Shown here one piece after another: positions 1 to 5,500 of a stretch of DNA of 6,249 nt. Location of the stretch: assembly GCA_000183865.1 (NCBI GenBank), contig CM001047.1:1160852-1167100 (forward strand), given 5' to 3'. Every line of letters starts with the position of its first letter. Within the stretch, counting starts at the first letter, position 1. Both the position numbers and the translations under genes were made by a program. This DNA is from Listeria marthii FSL S4-120. GTDB taxonomy: Bacteria > Bacillota > Bacilli > Lactobacillales > Listeriaceae. Under the pieces are notes generated by a model. The model did not search any database. It had not been told where the DNA came from and saw only the letters and a list, made by a program, of their open reading frames with translations.

Positions 1-351
1 TTCTTGTTTTTCCATTTTCACTTCGCGAATCGCCACACGTTTTAAATCAGCTACAACACTATGCATATAATCAAACGCTGCACCCCAGTCAATGCCAGTA
101 AAGAAGCCGCTCGAACTACCTGTCGAGATAATCGTTACTTCTGTTTCGCCGTGAAAATTATTAATATTGACGAAAAGTGCCGCCCGGTTAGAAGAGCGAA
201 AATAATATTTTTCGCAAGCAAGTGTCGCAAGTTCGCCAAAATCAAATGTTCTAATTTCAGAAAAAACGATATTCGATCCTACTTGCCCGGCTTTGATTAT
301 TTCGAAGGTTTCAGAAACATCGGTTTTAACAATGTATCGAATGGATGGCAT
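1..351 (-). CDS. small conserved protein of unknown function, 3' end missing (possibly DUF6054-like)
   Basis: This minus-strand reading frame stays open for 117 codons from an ATG at 351-349 to the left edge, so the C-terminus lies outside the window. The start is well supported: on the minus strand a GAAGGAGG sequence (about 367-360) sits about 8 bases upstream of the ATG. The protein begins MPSIRYIVKTDV. It has no signal peptide and no obvious membrane segment, so it is probably cytosolic. It reads as an alternating strand/helix protein, with a hydrophobic strand (ALFVNINNF), a second strand (EVTIIST), a Ser/Gly turn (GSSSGFF) and a following helix (AAFDYMHSVVADLKRV). That order, with the Ser/Gly turn after a beta-hairpin, reminds me of the DUF6054 family, but this is a recollection rather than a search and no function is implied. 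The gene is divergent from the HxlR regulator, so it could be a target of it. That the frame is coding is likely; the family name is weak. Confidence 0.8.
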   Translation of the reverse strand, partial: MPSIRYIVKTDVSETFEIIKAGQVGSNIVFSEIRTFDFGELATLACEKYYFRSSNRAALFVNINNFHGETEVTIISTGSSSGFFTGIDWGAAFDYMHSVVADLKRVAIREVKMEKQE

Positions 352-386
352 GATAGCCGCCTCCTTCATAAATCTATCTTAGTTAT

Positions 387-416
387 AGTGTAAGCCCAGA
401 AGGACATTTTGGTCAA
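387..416 (-). promoter_or_regulatory. probable sigma-A promoter of the minus-strand gene
   Basis: Read on the minus strand, TTGACC (416-411) matches the -35 consensus at five of six bases. It is followed after 18 bases by TACACT (392-387), a four-of-six match to the -10 box. Transcription would start near 380, leaving a short leader with the GAAGGAGG ribosome binding site before the ATG at 351. The -10 box is mediocre, so this is a probable rather than certain promoter. Confidence 0.5.
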
Positions 417-426
417 TCGATATTAC

Positions 427-443
427 GCTTACTAAATATAAGC
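427..443. promoter_or_regulatory. candidate operator: GCTTA-N7-TAAGC dyad between divergent promoters
   Basis: GCTTA (427-431) and TAAGC (439-443) are perfect 5-bp inverted arms separated by 7 bases. The dyad lies about 10 bp upstream of the -35 box of the minus-strand gene and about 40 bp upstream of the -10 box of the HxlR gene. Its inner part reads TACT-N7-AGCA, close to the TACT-N7-AGTA type of site I associate with YodB/CatR-like HxlR regulators; that consensus is from memory. A short dyad in A/T-rich DNA can occur by chance. Confidence 0.3.
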
Positions 444-480
444 AACATAACATTTATTAGTTACTTTCTGATGATAGATA

Positions 481-489
481 TGGTACAAT
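481..489 (+). promoter_or_regulatory. extended -10 promoter of the HxlR-family gene
   Basis: TACAAT (484-489) is a five-of-six -10 box and is preceded by TG one base upstream (481-482), giving an extended -10. No good -35 box is visible at the right distance (461-466 reads TTACTT), which an extended -10 can compensate for. Transcription would start near 496, so the leader is only about a dozen bases and the ribosome binding site would lie almost at the 5' end of the mRNA. Confidence 0.45.
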
Positions 490-508
490 AACGTTAGAGG
501 TGAGAATT

Positions 509-832
509 ATGACTGATGCACATACAGTATGTCCGAAGTTTGAATCGGCGTTCCAATTACTAGGTAAACGCTGGACTGGACTTATCATCAATGTCTTACT
601 GACTGGTCCAAAAAGGTTTAAACAAGTTGCCGCTGAGATCCCACAAATGAGTGATCGGGTGCTTGCAGAACGTTTGAAGGAACTTGAGGAAATGGATATT
701 TGCTTGAGACAAGTTTATCCAGAAACTCCTGTACGCATTGAATATGAACTAACCGAAAAAGGCAAAGCACTCCAAGAAGTAATGCTCGAAGTCCAGTGTT
801 GGGCGGATAAATGGGTGGAAGTACCTAATTAA
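509..832 (+). CDS. HxlR-family winged helix-turn-helix transcriptional regulator
   Basis: This 107-residue protein has the usual length and layout of the HxlR/YodB family of DNA-binding dimers in the cytoplasm. The family hallmark is clear: a Cys-Pro near the N-terminus (Cys8), then LLGKRWTGLIINVLL (17-31). A helix-turn-helix follows, with the recognition helix at about 47-62 (MSDRVLAERLKELEEM), then a beta wing at about 67-85 ending ELTEKGK, and a C-terminal dimerisation helix. In the family the N-terminal cysteine often senses quinones, aldehydes, hypochlorite or disulfide stress; Cys8 is in that position, and Cys65 and Cys97 are further cysteines. The inducer here is unknown. I chose ATG 509 because AGAGGTGA (496-503) sits 5 bases before it; an in-frame GTG at 500 would lie inside that ribosome binding site. 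The gene is monocistronic, divergent from the unknown minus-strand gene and separated from pheS by a terminator. Confidence 0.9.
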   Translation: MTDAHTVCPKFESAFQLLGKRWTGLIINVLLTGPKRFKQVAAEIPQMSDRVLAERLKELEEMDICLRQVYPETPVRIEYELTEKGKALQEVMLEVQCWADKWVEVPN

Positions 833-837
833 AAAGA

Positions 838-875
838 AATAATCTCTCCTGTTAAATTTGGGGAGATTATTTTTT
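838..875 (+). terminator. intrinsic terminator of the HxlR-family gene
   Basis: Positions 838-849 (AATAATCTCTCC) pair with 860-871 (GGGGAGATTATT) over 12 bp with a single G-U pair and a 10-base loop. Six T residues follow (870-875). It begins 6 bases after the HxlR stop codon and separates this gene from the pheS promoter. Confidence 0.9.
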
Positions 876-878
876 AGC

Positions 879-907
879 TTGAATCTTTCGTAGAACCATA
901 CTATAAT
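879..907 (+). promoter_or_regulatory. sigma-A promoter of pheS-pheT
   Basis: TTGAAT (879-884) and a perfect TATAAT (902-907) are separated by 17 bases, the optimal spacing. Transcription should start near 914, which fits the beginning of the T-box leader. The -35 box begins 3 bases after the U-tract of the upstream terminator, so the two units are packed back to back. Confidence 0.85.
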
Positions 908-913
908 AGAAAC

Positions 914-1169
914 TATCTAAATAAGTAAAGACAATGAAAGAGCCAAGTAGCAAACTGAGTCTGTATAGGGAGAAGTGGTCATAGACTGAAAGCCACTTTA
1001 CAAACAAATTTGTGAACATTTCACCTCTGGAGTCGCCGCCGGGAAGCACAATTAGTGTGAAGGTGGTCCGGTTACTAAGCCGTTATCGAATCATGAGTGG
1101 GAACAAATTTTTGTTCTTATTAGGGTGGTACCGCGAGAAGTCTCGTCCCTTTGTGGATAGAGCTTTTTT
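914..1169 (+). promoter_or_regulatory. T-box riboswitch, tRNA-Phe specific (pheS leader)
   Basis: This untranslated leader binds tRNA-Phe; uncharged tRNA stabilises an antiterminator and allows pheST transcription. Stem I: GAC (930-932) pairs with GTC (1032-1034), AGAG (939-942) with CTCT (1025-1028), and CAAA (951-954) with TTTG (1009-1012). Between the last two lies the specifier loop, with AGTA (946-949) on one side and GAAC (1014-1017) plus the UUC phenylalanine codon (1020-1022) followed by A on the other. The distal arm is AAGTGG (973-978) with CCACTT (993-998). Stem II is GCCGCC (1035-1040) with GGTGGT (1062-1067), enclosing CACA/TGTG. Stem III is CGGTT/AGCCG (1069-1082). A GAACAA/TTGTTC hairpin (1101-1116) precedes the T-box proper, AGGGTGGTACCGCG (1122-1135). 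Its TGGT (1126-1129) can pair with the ACCA end expected for tRNA-Phe. In the antiterminator AGGG pairs with CCCT (1147-1150) and CGAG (1134-1137) with CTCG (1142-1145). The T-box motif is certain; the outer helices were folded by eye. Confidence 0.95.
1138..1169 (+). terminator. T-box leader terminator hairpin (regulated)
   Basis: This is the competing structure of the T-box switch. AAG (1138-1140) pairs with CTT (1163-1165), CTC (1142-1144) with GAG (1160-1162), G1145 with T1158 as a wobble, and TCC (1146-1148) with GGA (1155-1157). T1141 and A1159 are bulged. Further T residues follow to 1169. It shares 1142-1150 with the antiterminator, so the two are mutually exclusive. The stem is more imperfect than the near-perfect stems usual in T-box leaders, so some basal readthrough would be expected. 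Confidence 0.8.
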
Positions 1170-1198
1170 ATTTTGTCTAAAAAGAAGGAGTGAACGGT

Positions 1199-2251
1199 AT
1201 GTTAGAACAGTTACAGACGCTGAAAAGTGAAGCAGAAAAACAAATCAACGAAGCATCAGACTTAAAAACTTTAAACGACTTACGGGTAAAATACCTTGGT
1301 AAAAAAGGCCCGATGACCGAAATTATGAAACAGATGGGGAAACTTTCCGCAGAAGAAAGACCAAAAATGGGTTCGCTTGCTAATGAAGTAAGAACAGCTT
1401 TAACAGAAGCTATTTCCAGCAAGCAACAAATTCTCGAAACAGCCGCAATCAATGAAAAACTAAAAGCAGAAACTATTGACGTTACGTTACCAGGAACTGC
1501 GCCGAGCATCGGAACCAAACATTTGCTAACACAAGTTATTGAAGAAATGGAAGATATGTTCATTGGTATGGGCTATGAAATCGCAGAAGGTCCAGAAGTA
1601 GAACTAGATTACTACAACTTCGAGGCGCTAAATTTACCGAAAGATCACCCAGCGCGCGATATGCAAGATAGCTTCTATATTACAGAAAATACTTTACTAC
1701 GTACCCAAACTTCTCCAGTACAAGCAAGAACAATGGAGAAACATGACTTCTCTAAAGGGCCAATCAAAGTTATTTGCCCAGGGAAAGTGTACCGCCGCGA
1801 TAATGACGACGCGACTCACTCGCACCAATTTACACAAATCGAAGGACTTGTAGTTGGCGAAAACATCACTTTTGCTGATTTAAAAGGAACGCTAACAGTC
1901 CTTGCAAAAACAATGTTTGGTGAAGAACGTGAAATTCGTCTTCGTCCATCATTCTTCCCGTTCACAGAACCATCCGTTGAAATGGATATCTCTTGTTTCA
2001 AATGTGGCGGTAAAGGTTGCCGCGTTTGTAAAGGAACTGGTTGGATTGAAATTTTAGGAAGCGGAATGGTACATCCAAACGTCCTTGAAATGTCTGGGAT
2101 TGATTCCACGCGTTACAGCGGCTTTGCTTTCGGCTTAGGACCTGAACGTGTTGCAATGTTGAAATATGCGGTGGATGATATTCGCCACCTTTACACAAAT
2201 GATTTACGCTTTACGAAGCAATTCCAAAGTACAGAAACGGGGGAAATCTAA
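1199..2251 (+). CDS. pheS: phenylalanine--tRNA ligase alpha subunit
   Basis: PheS is the catalytic subunit of the cytoplasmic alpha2-beta2 phenylalanyl-tRNA synthetase, which activates Phe with ATP and charges tRNA-Phe. The 350 residues match the usual length. An N-terminal coiled-coil arm (about 1-90, rich in Lys/Glu) precedes the class II catalytic core. Motif 1 lies around [11 protein letters not shown], motif 2 around [15 protein letters not shown] (about 197-212) and motif 3 in [14 protein letters not shown] (from 308). Ala310 in GFAFG corresponds to E. coli Ala294, which sizes the Phe pocket, so the pocket looks wild type. A C-x2-C-x4-C-x2-C cluster (Cys266, 269, 274, 277), typical of bacilli, could bind zinc. 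I chose ATG 1199 because AAGGAG (1185-1190) is 8 bases upstream; the in-frame GTG at 1190 overlaps that site. Expression is governed by the T-box leader, and the stop codon overlaps the pheT start. Confidence 0.98.
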   Translation: MLEQLQTLKSEAEKQINEASDLKTLNDLRVKYLGKKGPMTEIMKQMGKLSAEERPKMGSLANEVRTALTEAISSKQQILETAAINEKLKAETIDVTLPGTAPSIGTKHLLTQVIEEMEDMFIGMGYEIAEGPEVELDYYNFEALNLPKDHPARDMQDSFYITENTLLRTQTSPVQARTMEKHDFSKGPIKVICPGKVYRRDNDDATHSHQFTQIEGLVVGENITFADLKGTLTVLAKTMFGEEREIRLRPSFFPFTEPSVEMDISCFKCGGKGCRVCKGTGWIEILGSGMVHPNVLEMSGIDSTRYSGFAFGLGPERVAMLKYAVDDIRHLYTNDLRFTKQFQSTETGEI

Positions 2252-4659
2252 TGTTAGTTTCATATAATTGGGTCAAAGAATTTTTCCAAGACTTCCCGTT
2301 AACGGCGGAAGAGCTAGGAGAAGCGATTACAAGAACAGGTATTGAAATCGAAGGCGTAGAAGAATTAAGCGCTAGTTTGAAAAATGTTGTGGTTGGCGAA
2401 GTATTATCATGCGAACGCCACCCCGATGCAGAAAAATTAAATAAATGCCTCGTTCAAACAGATGAAGCAGAACCAGTTCAAATTATCTGCGGAGCTCCAA
2501 ATGTTGCCGCTGGTCAAAAAGTCATCGTTGCCAAAGTTGGTGCAAGACTTCCAGGCGGACTTAAAATTAAACGTGCTAAATTACGCGGCGAAGTATCAGA
2601 AGGCATGATTTGTTCACTTGCAGAACTTGGCTTTGAAAGTAAAGTCGTGCCAAAAGCATACGCAGATGGCATTTACGTATTACCAGAACATGTTGAAGTG
2701 GGTGTAAGTGCAATCACGTTACTTGGCTTAGATGATGCTATCCTTGATATGGCAATCACTCCAAACCGTGCCGACGCATTAAGCATGAACGGCGTAGCTC
2801 ACGAGGTTGGCGCGATTATCCATCAAAAACCAGCCCAACCAACTCAGCCCGACGTATCCGAAAAAGGGAAAGCTGATGCATTTATTTCTGTAGAAGTAGA
2901 AAATCCAGCTGACACACCTTACTATGCGATTAAAATGATCGAAAACATCGAAATCAAAGAATCCCCACTATGGCTACAAACAAAACTAATGAAAGCGGGT
3001 ATCCGTCCACATAATAACGTTGTAGATGTAACCAACTACATCAACTTATTATACGGCCAACCTTTGCACTCATTTGACTATGATAAAATCGGCAGCAAAA
3101 AAATTGTCGTACGTTCTGCAAAAGAGCAAGAAGAAATTACGACACTTGATGGCGAGAAAAGAGCATTACAAGCGGGCCATACAGTTATTACGAACGGAAC
3201 AGAACCAATTGCTATTGCTGGTGTTATGGGCGGCGAATTTTCCGAAGTAACCGAGAGCACAACAACTGTAGCGCTAGAAGGAGCAATCTTCAGTAGTTCC
3301 TCTATCGGTAAAGCATCACGCGAATTATACCTACGTACCGAAGCAAGTATTCGTTACGATAAAGGCTCTGATGCATGGAAAGTAGAAAAAGCACTTGCGC
3401 ACGGCGGAGCACTTATCGCTGAACTTAGTGGTGGAACGCTTGTTGGCGGTGTAGTAGAAGTAGATAACCGTGAAAAAGCAGTAAATAAAATCGAAACAAG
3501 CTTAACACGCATTAACCGTATTTTAGGAACAGCAATTACACTTGCAGAAATCGAAACTATTTTTGCTCGTTTAGGATTTGTGTTAGAAGTAAAAGACGAC
3601 ACATTAATTATCGAAGTACCTACAAGACGTTGGGATATTACGATTGAAGCGGATATTTTAGAAGAAGTAGCACGTATTTACGGTTACGATGAAATTCCAG
3701 TAACTCTTCCAGCAACAAGCACAACAGGTGGCTTATCAGACAGCCAAAAAGCCCGTCGTGTGATGCGCGCTTATTTAGAAGGAGCTGGACTTAACCAAGC
3801 GTTAACGTATTCCTTAACTTCCAAAAAAGATGCGACTCGTTTAGCATTATCTGATGAAAAAACAGTGGCGCTATCAATGCCGATGAGCGAAGAACATAGC
3901 CATTTAAGAACAAGTATCGTCCCACAATTAATTCGTAGCGCAAGTTATAATATCGCTCGTAAAAATATGGACGTAGCACTTTACGAAATGGGAACCGTGT
4001 TTTACGCAACAGAAGGCGACAATTTACCAATCGAACAAGAGCATTTAGCTGGCCTAATCACTGGGAACTGGCATGTTGCAGATTGGCAAAAAACACCAAA
4101 ACCAGTAGACTTCTTCGTTTTAAAAGGAATTGTCGAAGGTTTAGTGAACAAATTAGGAATTAAAGCCGAACTTCACTGGCAGCAAACAGAAAAAGAAGAA
4201 TTACACCCAGGAAGAACAGCAAGCATTGTTTTGGAAGGAAAAGAAATCGGTTATCTTGGCGCGCTTCATCCAGCAGTAGAAGCAAACTATGATTTAAAAG
4301 AAACCTATGTATTTGAAATCAATGTAGCGGCTTTACTTGATGCAACAAAAGAAAAAGTTGTTTATCATCCAATTCCACGCTACCCAGAAATGACGCGCGA
4401 CTTAGCCTTACTTGTCGACAAAGATACTGACCACGCTGCGATTTCTCAAGTAATCAAAGAACACGGCGGAAACTTACTAGTCAACATCGAGCTATTTGAT
4501 ATTTTCGAAGGAGAAAGCCTTGGTGAAAATAAAAAATCACTCGCATATACATTAACATTCCTAGACGGCGAAAGAACATTAGTCGAAGAAGACGTCCAAA
4601 AGGCAACAAACAAAGTAGTGGAAGCATTACAAACAAAACTAAATGCGGTTATCCGCTAA
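2251..4659 (+). CDS. pheT: phenylalanine--tRNA ligase beta subunit
   Basis: PheT is the non-catalytic partner of PheS; it binds tRNA-Phe and edits mischarged Tyr-tRNA-Phe. The 802 residues are full length for the bacterial type. Domains in order: an N-terminal EMAP/OB-fold tRNA-binding domain (about 40-150, with HPDAEKLNKC, ICGAPNV and GMICS), the B3/B4 editing domain (about 210-390, with NNVVDVTNYI, QPLHSFDYDK and RTEASIRYDKG), B5 (about 405-475, ending in RIYGYDEIP), a class II-like core without catalytic motifs (about 480-690), and a C-terminal ferredoxin-fold anticodon-binding domain (about 705-801, with PRYPEMTRDLALLV). His273 in QPLHSFD aligns by eye with the editing-site histidine of E. 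coli PheT (His265). The ATG shares its A with the pheS stop codon (TAATG), and a G-run at 2239-2243 inside pheS serves as a ribosome binding site. This arrangement suggests translational coupling and 1:1 synthesis. A terminator follows directly. Confidence 0.98.
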   Translation: MLVSYNWVKEFFQDFPLTAEELGEAITRTGIEIEGVEELSASLKNVVVGEVLSCERHPDAEKLNKCLVQTDEAEPVQIICGAPNVAAGQKVIVAKVGARLPGGLKIKRAKLRGEVSEGMICSLAELGFESKVVPKAYADGIYVLPEHVEVGVSAITLLGLDDAILDMAITPNRADALSMNGVAHEVGAIIHQKPAQPTQPDVSEKGKADAFISVEVENPADTPYYAIKMIENIEIKESPLWLQTKLMKAGIRPHNNVVDVTNYINLLYGQPLHSFDYDKIGSKKIVVRSAKEQEEITTLDGEKRALQAGHTVITNGTEPIAIAGVMGGEFSEVTESTTTVALEGAIFSSSSIGKASRELYLRTEASIRYDKGSDAWKVEKALAHGGALIAELSGGTLVGGVVEVDNREKAVNKIETSLTRINRILGTAITLAEIETIFARLGFVLEVKDDTLIIEVPTRRWDITIEADILEEVARIYGYDEIPVTLPATSTTGGLSDSQKARRVMRAYLEGAGLNQALTYSLTSKKDATRLALSDEKTVALSMPMSEEHSHLRTSIVPQLIRSASYNIARKNMDVALYEMGTVFYATEGDNLPIEQEHLAGLITGNWHVADWQKTPKPVDFFVLKGIVEGLVNKLGIKAELHWQQTEKEELHPGRTASIVLEGKEIGYLGALHPAVEANYDLKETYVFEINVAALLDATKEKVVYHPIPRYPEMTRDLALLVDKDTDHAAISQVIKEHGGNLLVNIELFDIFEGESLGENKKSLAYTLTFLDGERTLVEEDVQKATNKVVEALQTKLNAVIR

Positions 4660-4663
4660 ATGG

Positions 4664-4698
4664 AAAAACTAACTGGAGCCGTTCCAGTTAGTTTTTTT
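4664..4698 (+). terminator. intrinsic terminator of the pheST operon
   Basis: Positions 4664-4677 (AAAAACTAACTGGA) are perfectly complementary to 4683-4696 (TCCAGTTAGTTTTT), with a 5-base loop and a T-run to 4698. It begins 5 bases after the pheT stop codon. The A-run on the left arm means it could also work for transcription from the other strand. Confidence 0.95.
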
Positions 4699-4721
4699 AT
4701 GCTACTTTCCTCTTTTAGTAC

Positions 4722-4751
4722 TTCACCAACTTAAATAACACATGGTATACT
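4722..4751 (+). promoter_or_regulatory. promoter of the ABC transporter operon
   Basis: TTCACC (4722-4727, four of six bases) and TATACT (4746-4751, five of six) are 18 bases apart. TG at 4743-4744 makes the -10 box an extended one. Transcription would start near 4757-4759, inside the palindrome at 4754-4765 and downstream of the ATG at 4753, so translation cannot begin at that ATG. Confidence 0.7.
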
Positions 4752-4753
4752 AA

Positions 4754-4765
4754 TGTCATATGACA
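4754..4765. promoter_or_regulatory. candidate operator palindrome TGTCATATGACA
   Basis: This is a perfect 12-bp palindrome beginning 3 bases after the -10 box and covering the expected transcription start. A dimeric repressor bound here would block the ABC operon. No regulator gene lies next to it in this window except the HxlR gene nearly 4 kb upstream, whose region shows no copy of this motif. Which protein binds it is unknown. Confidence 0.45.
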
Positions 4766-4785
4766 GAGAAAAAAGGACGAGAAAA

Positions 4786-5487
4786 ATGACCTACGTAGAA
4801 ATGAAAGATGTCTCTAAATTTTATCAAATGGGAGAAAATGTTGTTACAGCTAATGACAAAATCAATTTTGGGATAAATAAAGGTGAATTTGTTGTTATCG
4901 TTGGACCTTCTGGAGCTGGTAAATCCACCGTATTAAACATATTAGGCGGGATGGATAGTTCGAGTGAAGGGAAAATCATGGTAGACGGGCAAGATATTGC
5001 TCAATATAATGCAAAACAATTAACGAAATATCGTCGCACAGATGTCGGCTTTGTTTTCCAATTTTACAATTTAGTCCCTAATTTAACCGCGAAAGAAAAT
5101 GTCGAGTTAGCTGCACAAATCGCTCCTAACGCACTAGACGCGGAAACCGTTTTAACACAAGTTGGATTAAGTCATCGATTAGATAATTTTCCAGCCCAGT
5201 TATCAGGAGGGGAACAACAACGCGTTGCCATCGCCCGCGCATTAGCGAAAGCACCGAAGTTACTCTTATGCGATGAACCAACAGGAGCACTTGATTATGA
5301 TACAGGGAAATCAGTCTTAAAGTTATTACAAGAAACCTGTGAAAAAACCGGAACGACCGTAATCGTCATTACACATAATACAGCAATCACACCAATTGCT
5401 GATCGGGTAATTGAAATTAACAATGCAAAAGTGCGCAGTATCAAAGAAAATCCACAGCCAATGTCCATTGATAATTTAGAATGGTAG
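4786..5487 (+). CDS. ABC transporter ATP-binding protein (MacB/LolD/BceA type)
   Basis: This 233-residue cytoplasmic ATPase powers a membrane transporter. All ABC motifs are intact: Walker [10 protein letters not shown] (40-48), Q-loop Gln92 in [13 protein letters not shown], signature LSGGEQQR (139-146), Walker B LLLCDEP (159-165) with catalytic Glu164, D-loop GALD (167-170) and H-loop His197. The Q-loop sequence [16 protein letters not shown] and the length point to the subfamily that pairs with FtsX/MacB-type permeases. Such systems export peptides or lipoproteins, or sense and resist antimicrobial peptides. I chose ATG 4786 because AAAAGGA (4771-4777) lies 8 bases upstream; the in-frame ATG at 4753 touches the -10 region and lacks a ribosome binding site. 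The permease gene follows after 13 bases, so the two are one operon. The substrate cannot be inferred. It should not be called bceA, since no two-component system is visible. Confidence 0.93.
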   Translation: MTYVEMKDVSKFYQMGENVVTANDKINFGINKGEFVVIVGPSGAGKSTVLNILGGMDSSSEGKIMVDGQDIAQYNAKQLTKYRRTDVGFVFQFYNLVPNLTAKENVELAAQIAPNALDAETVLTQVGLSHRLDNFPAQLSGGEQQRVAIARALAKAPKLLLCDEPTGALDYDTGKSVLKLLQETCEKTGTTVIVITHNTAITPIADRVIEINNAKVRSIKENPQPMSIDNLEW

Positions 5488-5494
5488 AAAGGAG
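5488..5494 (+). promoter_or_regulatory. ribosome binding site fixing the GTG start of the permease
   Basis: AAAGGAG directly follows the ATPase stop codon and lies 6 bases before GTG 5501. This supports a non-ATG start for the permease; the nearest downstream ATG (5518) is out of frame. Confidence 0.8.
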
Positions 5495-5500
5495 CAACCA

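Noticed and set aside
61..393. A 110-codon plus-strand open frame
   Set aside because: It is antisense to the well-supported minus-strand gene at 1-351, has no ribosome binding site, and its composition is rich in Lys, Arg and Cys without any recognisable motif.
867..1049. A 60-codon minus-strand open frame with a hydrophobic stretch
   Set aside because: It lies antisense to the pheS promoter and T-box leader, whose structure fully explains the sequence, and it starts without a ribosome binding site.
1101..1116. The GAACAA/TTGTTC hairpin as a separate terminator
   Set aside because: The T-run lies in the loop and not after the stem, and it sits within the T-box leader just before the antiterminator; it is best read as a leader helix.
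1012..1230. A 72-codon plus-strand open frame across the leader
   Set aside because: It runs through the specifier loop, T-box and terminator and overlaps the pheS start in another frame; no ribosome binding site precedes it, so it is not a leader peptide.
1177..1563. A 128-codon minus-strand open frame inside pheS
   Set aside because: It is a shadow of pheS; its Ser/Ile/Cys-rich translation is what antisense of a Lys/Glu-rich coiled coil looks like.
1993..2031. The four-cysteine cluster in PheS as an unusual zinc-finger insertion
   Set aside because: The same cluster occurs in PheS of Bacillus and relatives as far as I recall, so it is a normal family feature and not an insertion.
4753..4785. 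An earlier ATG for the ABC ATPase that would add 11 residues
   Set aside because: It lies two bases after the -10 box and upstream of the predicted transcription start, and it has no ribosome binding site. The added residues are not part of the usual ABC domain.
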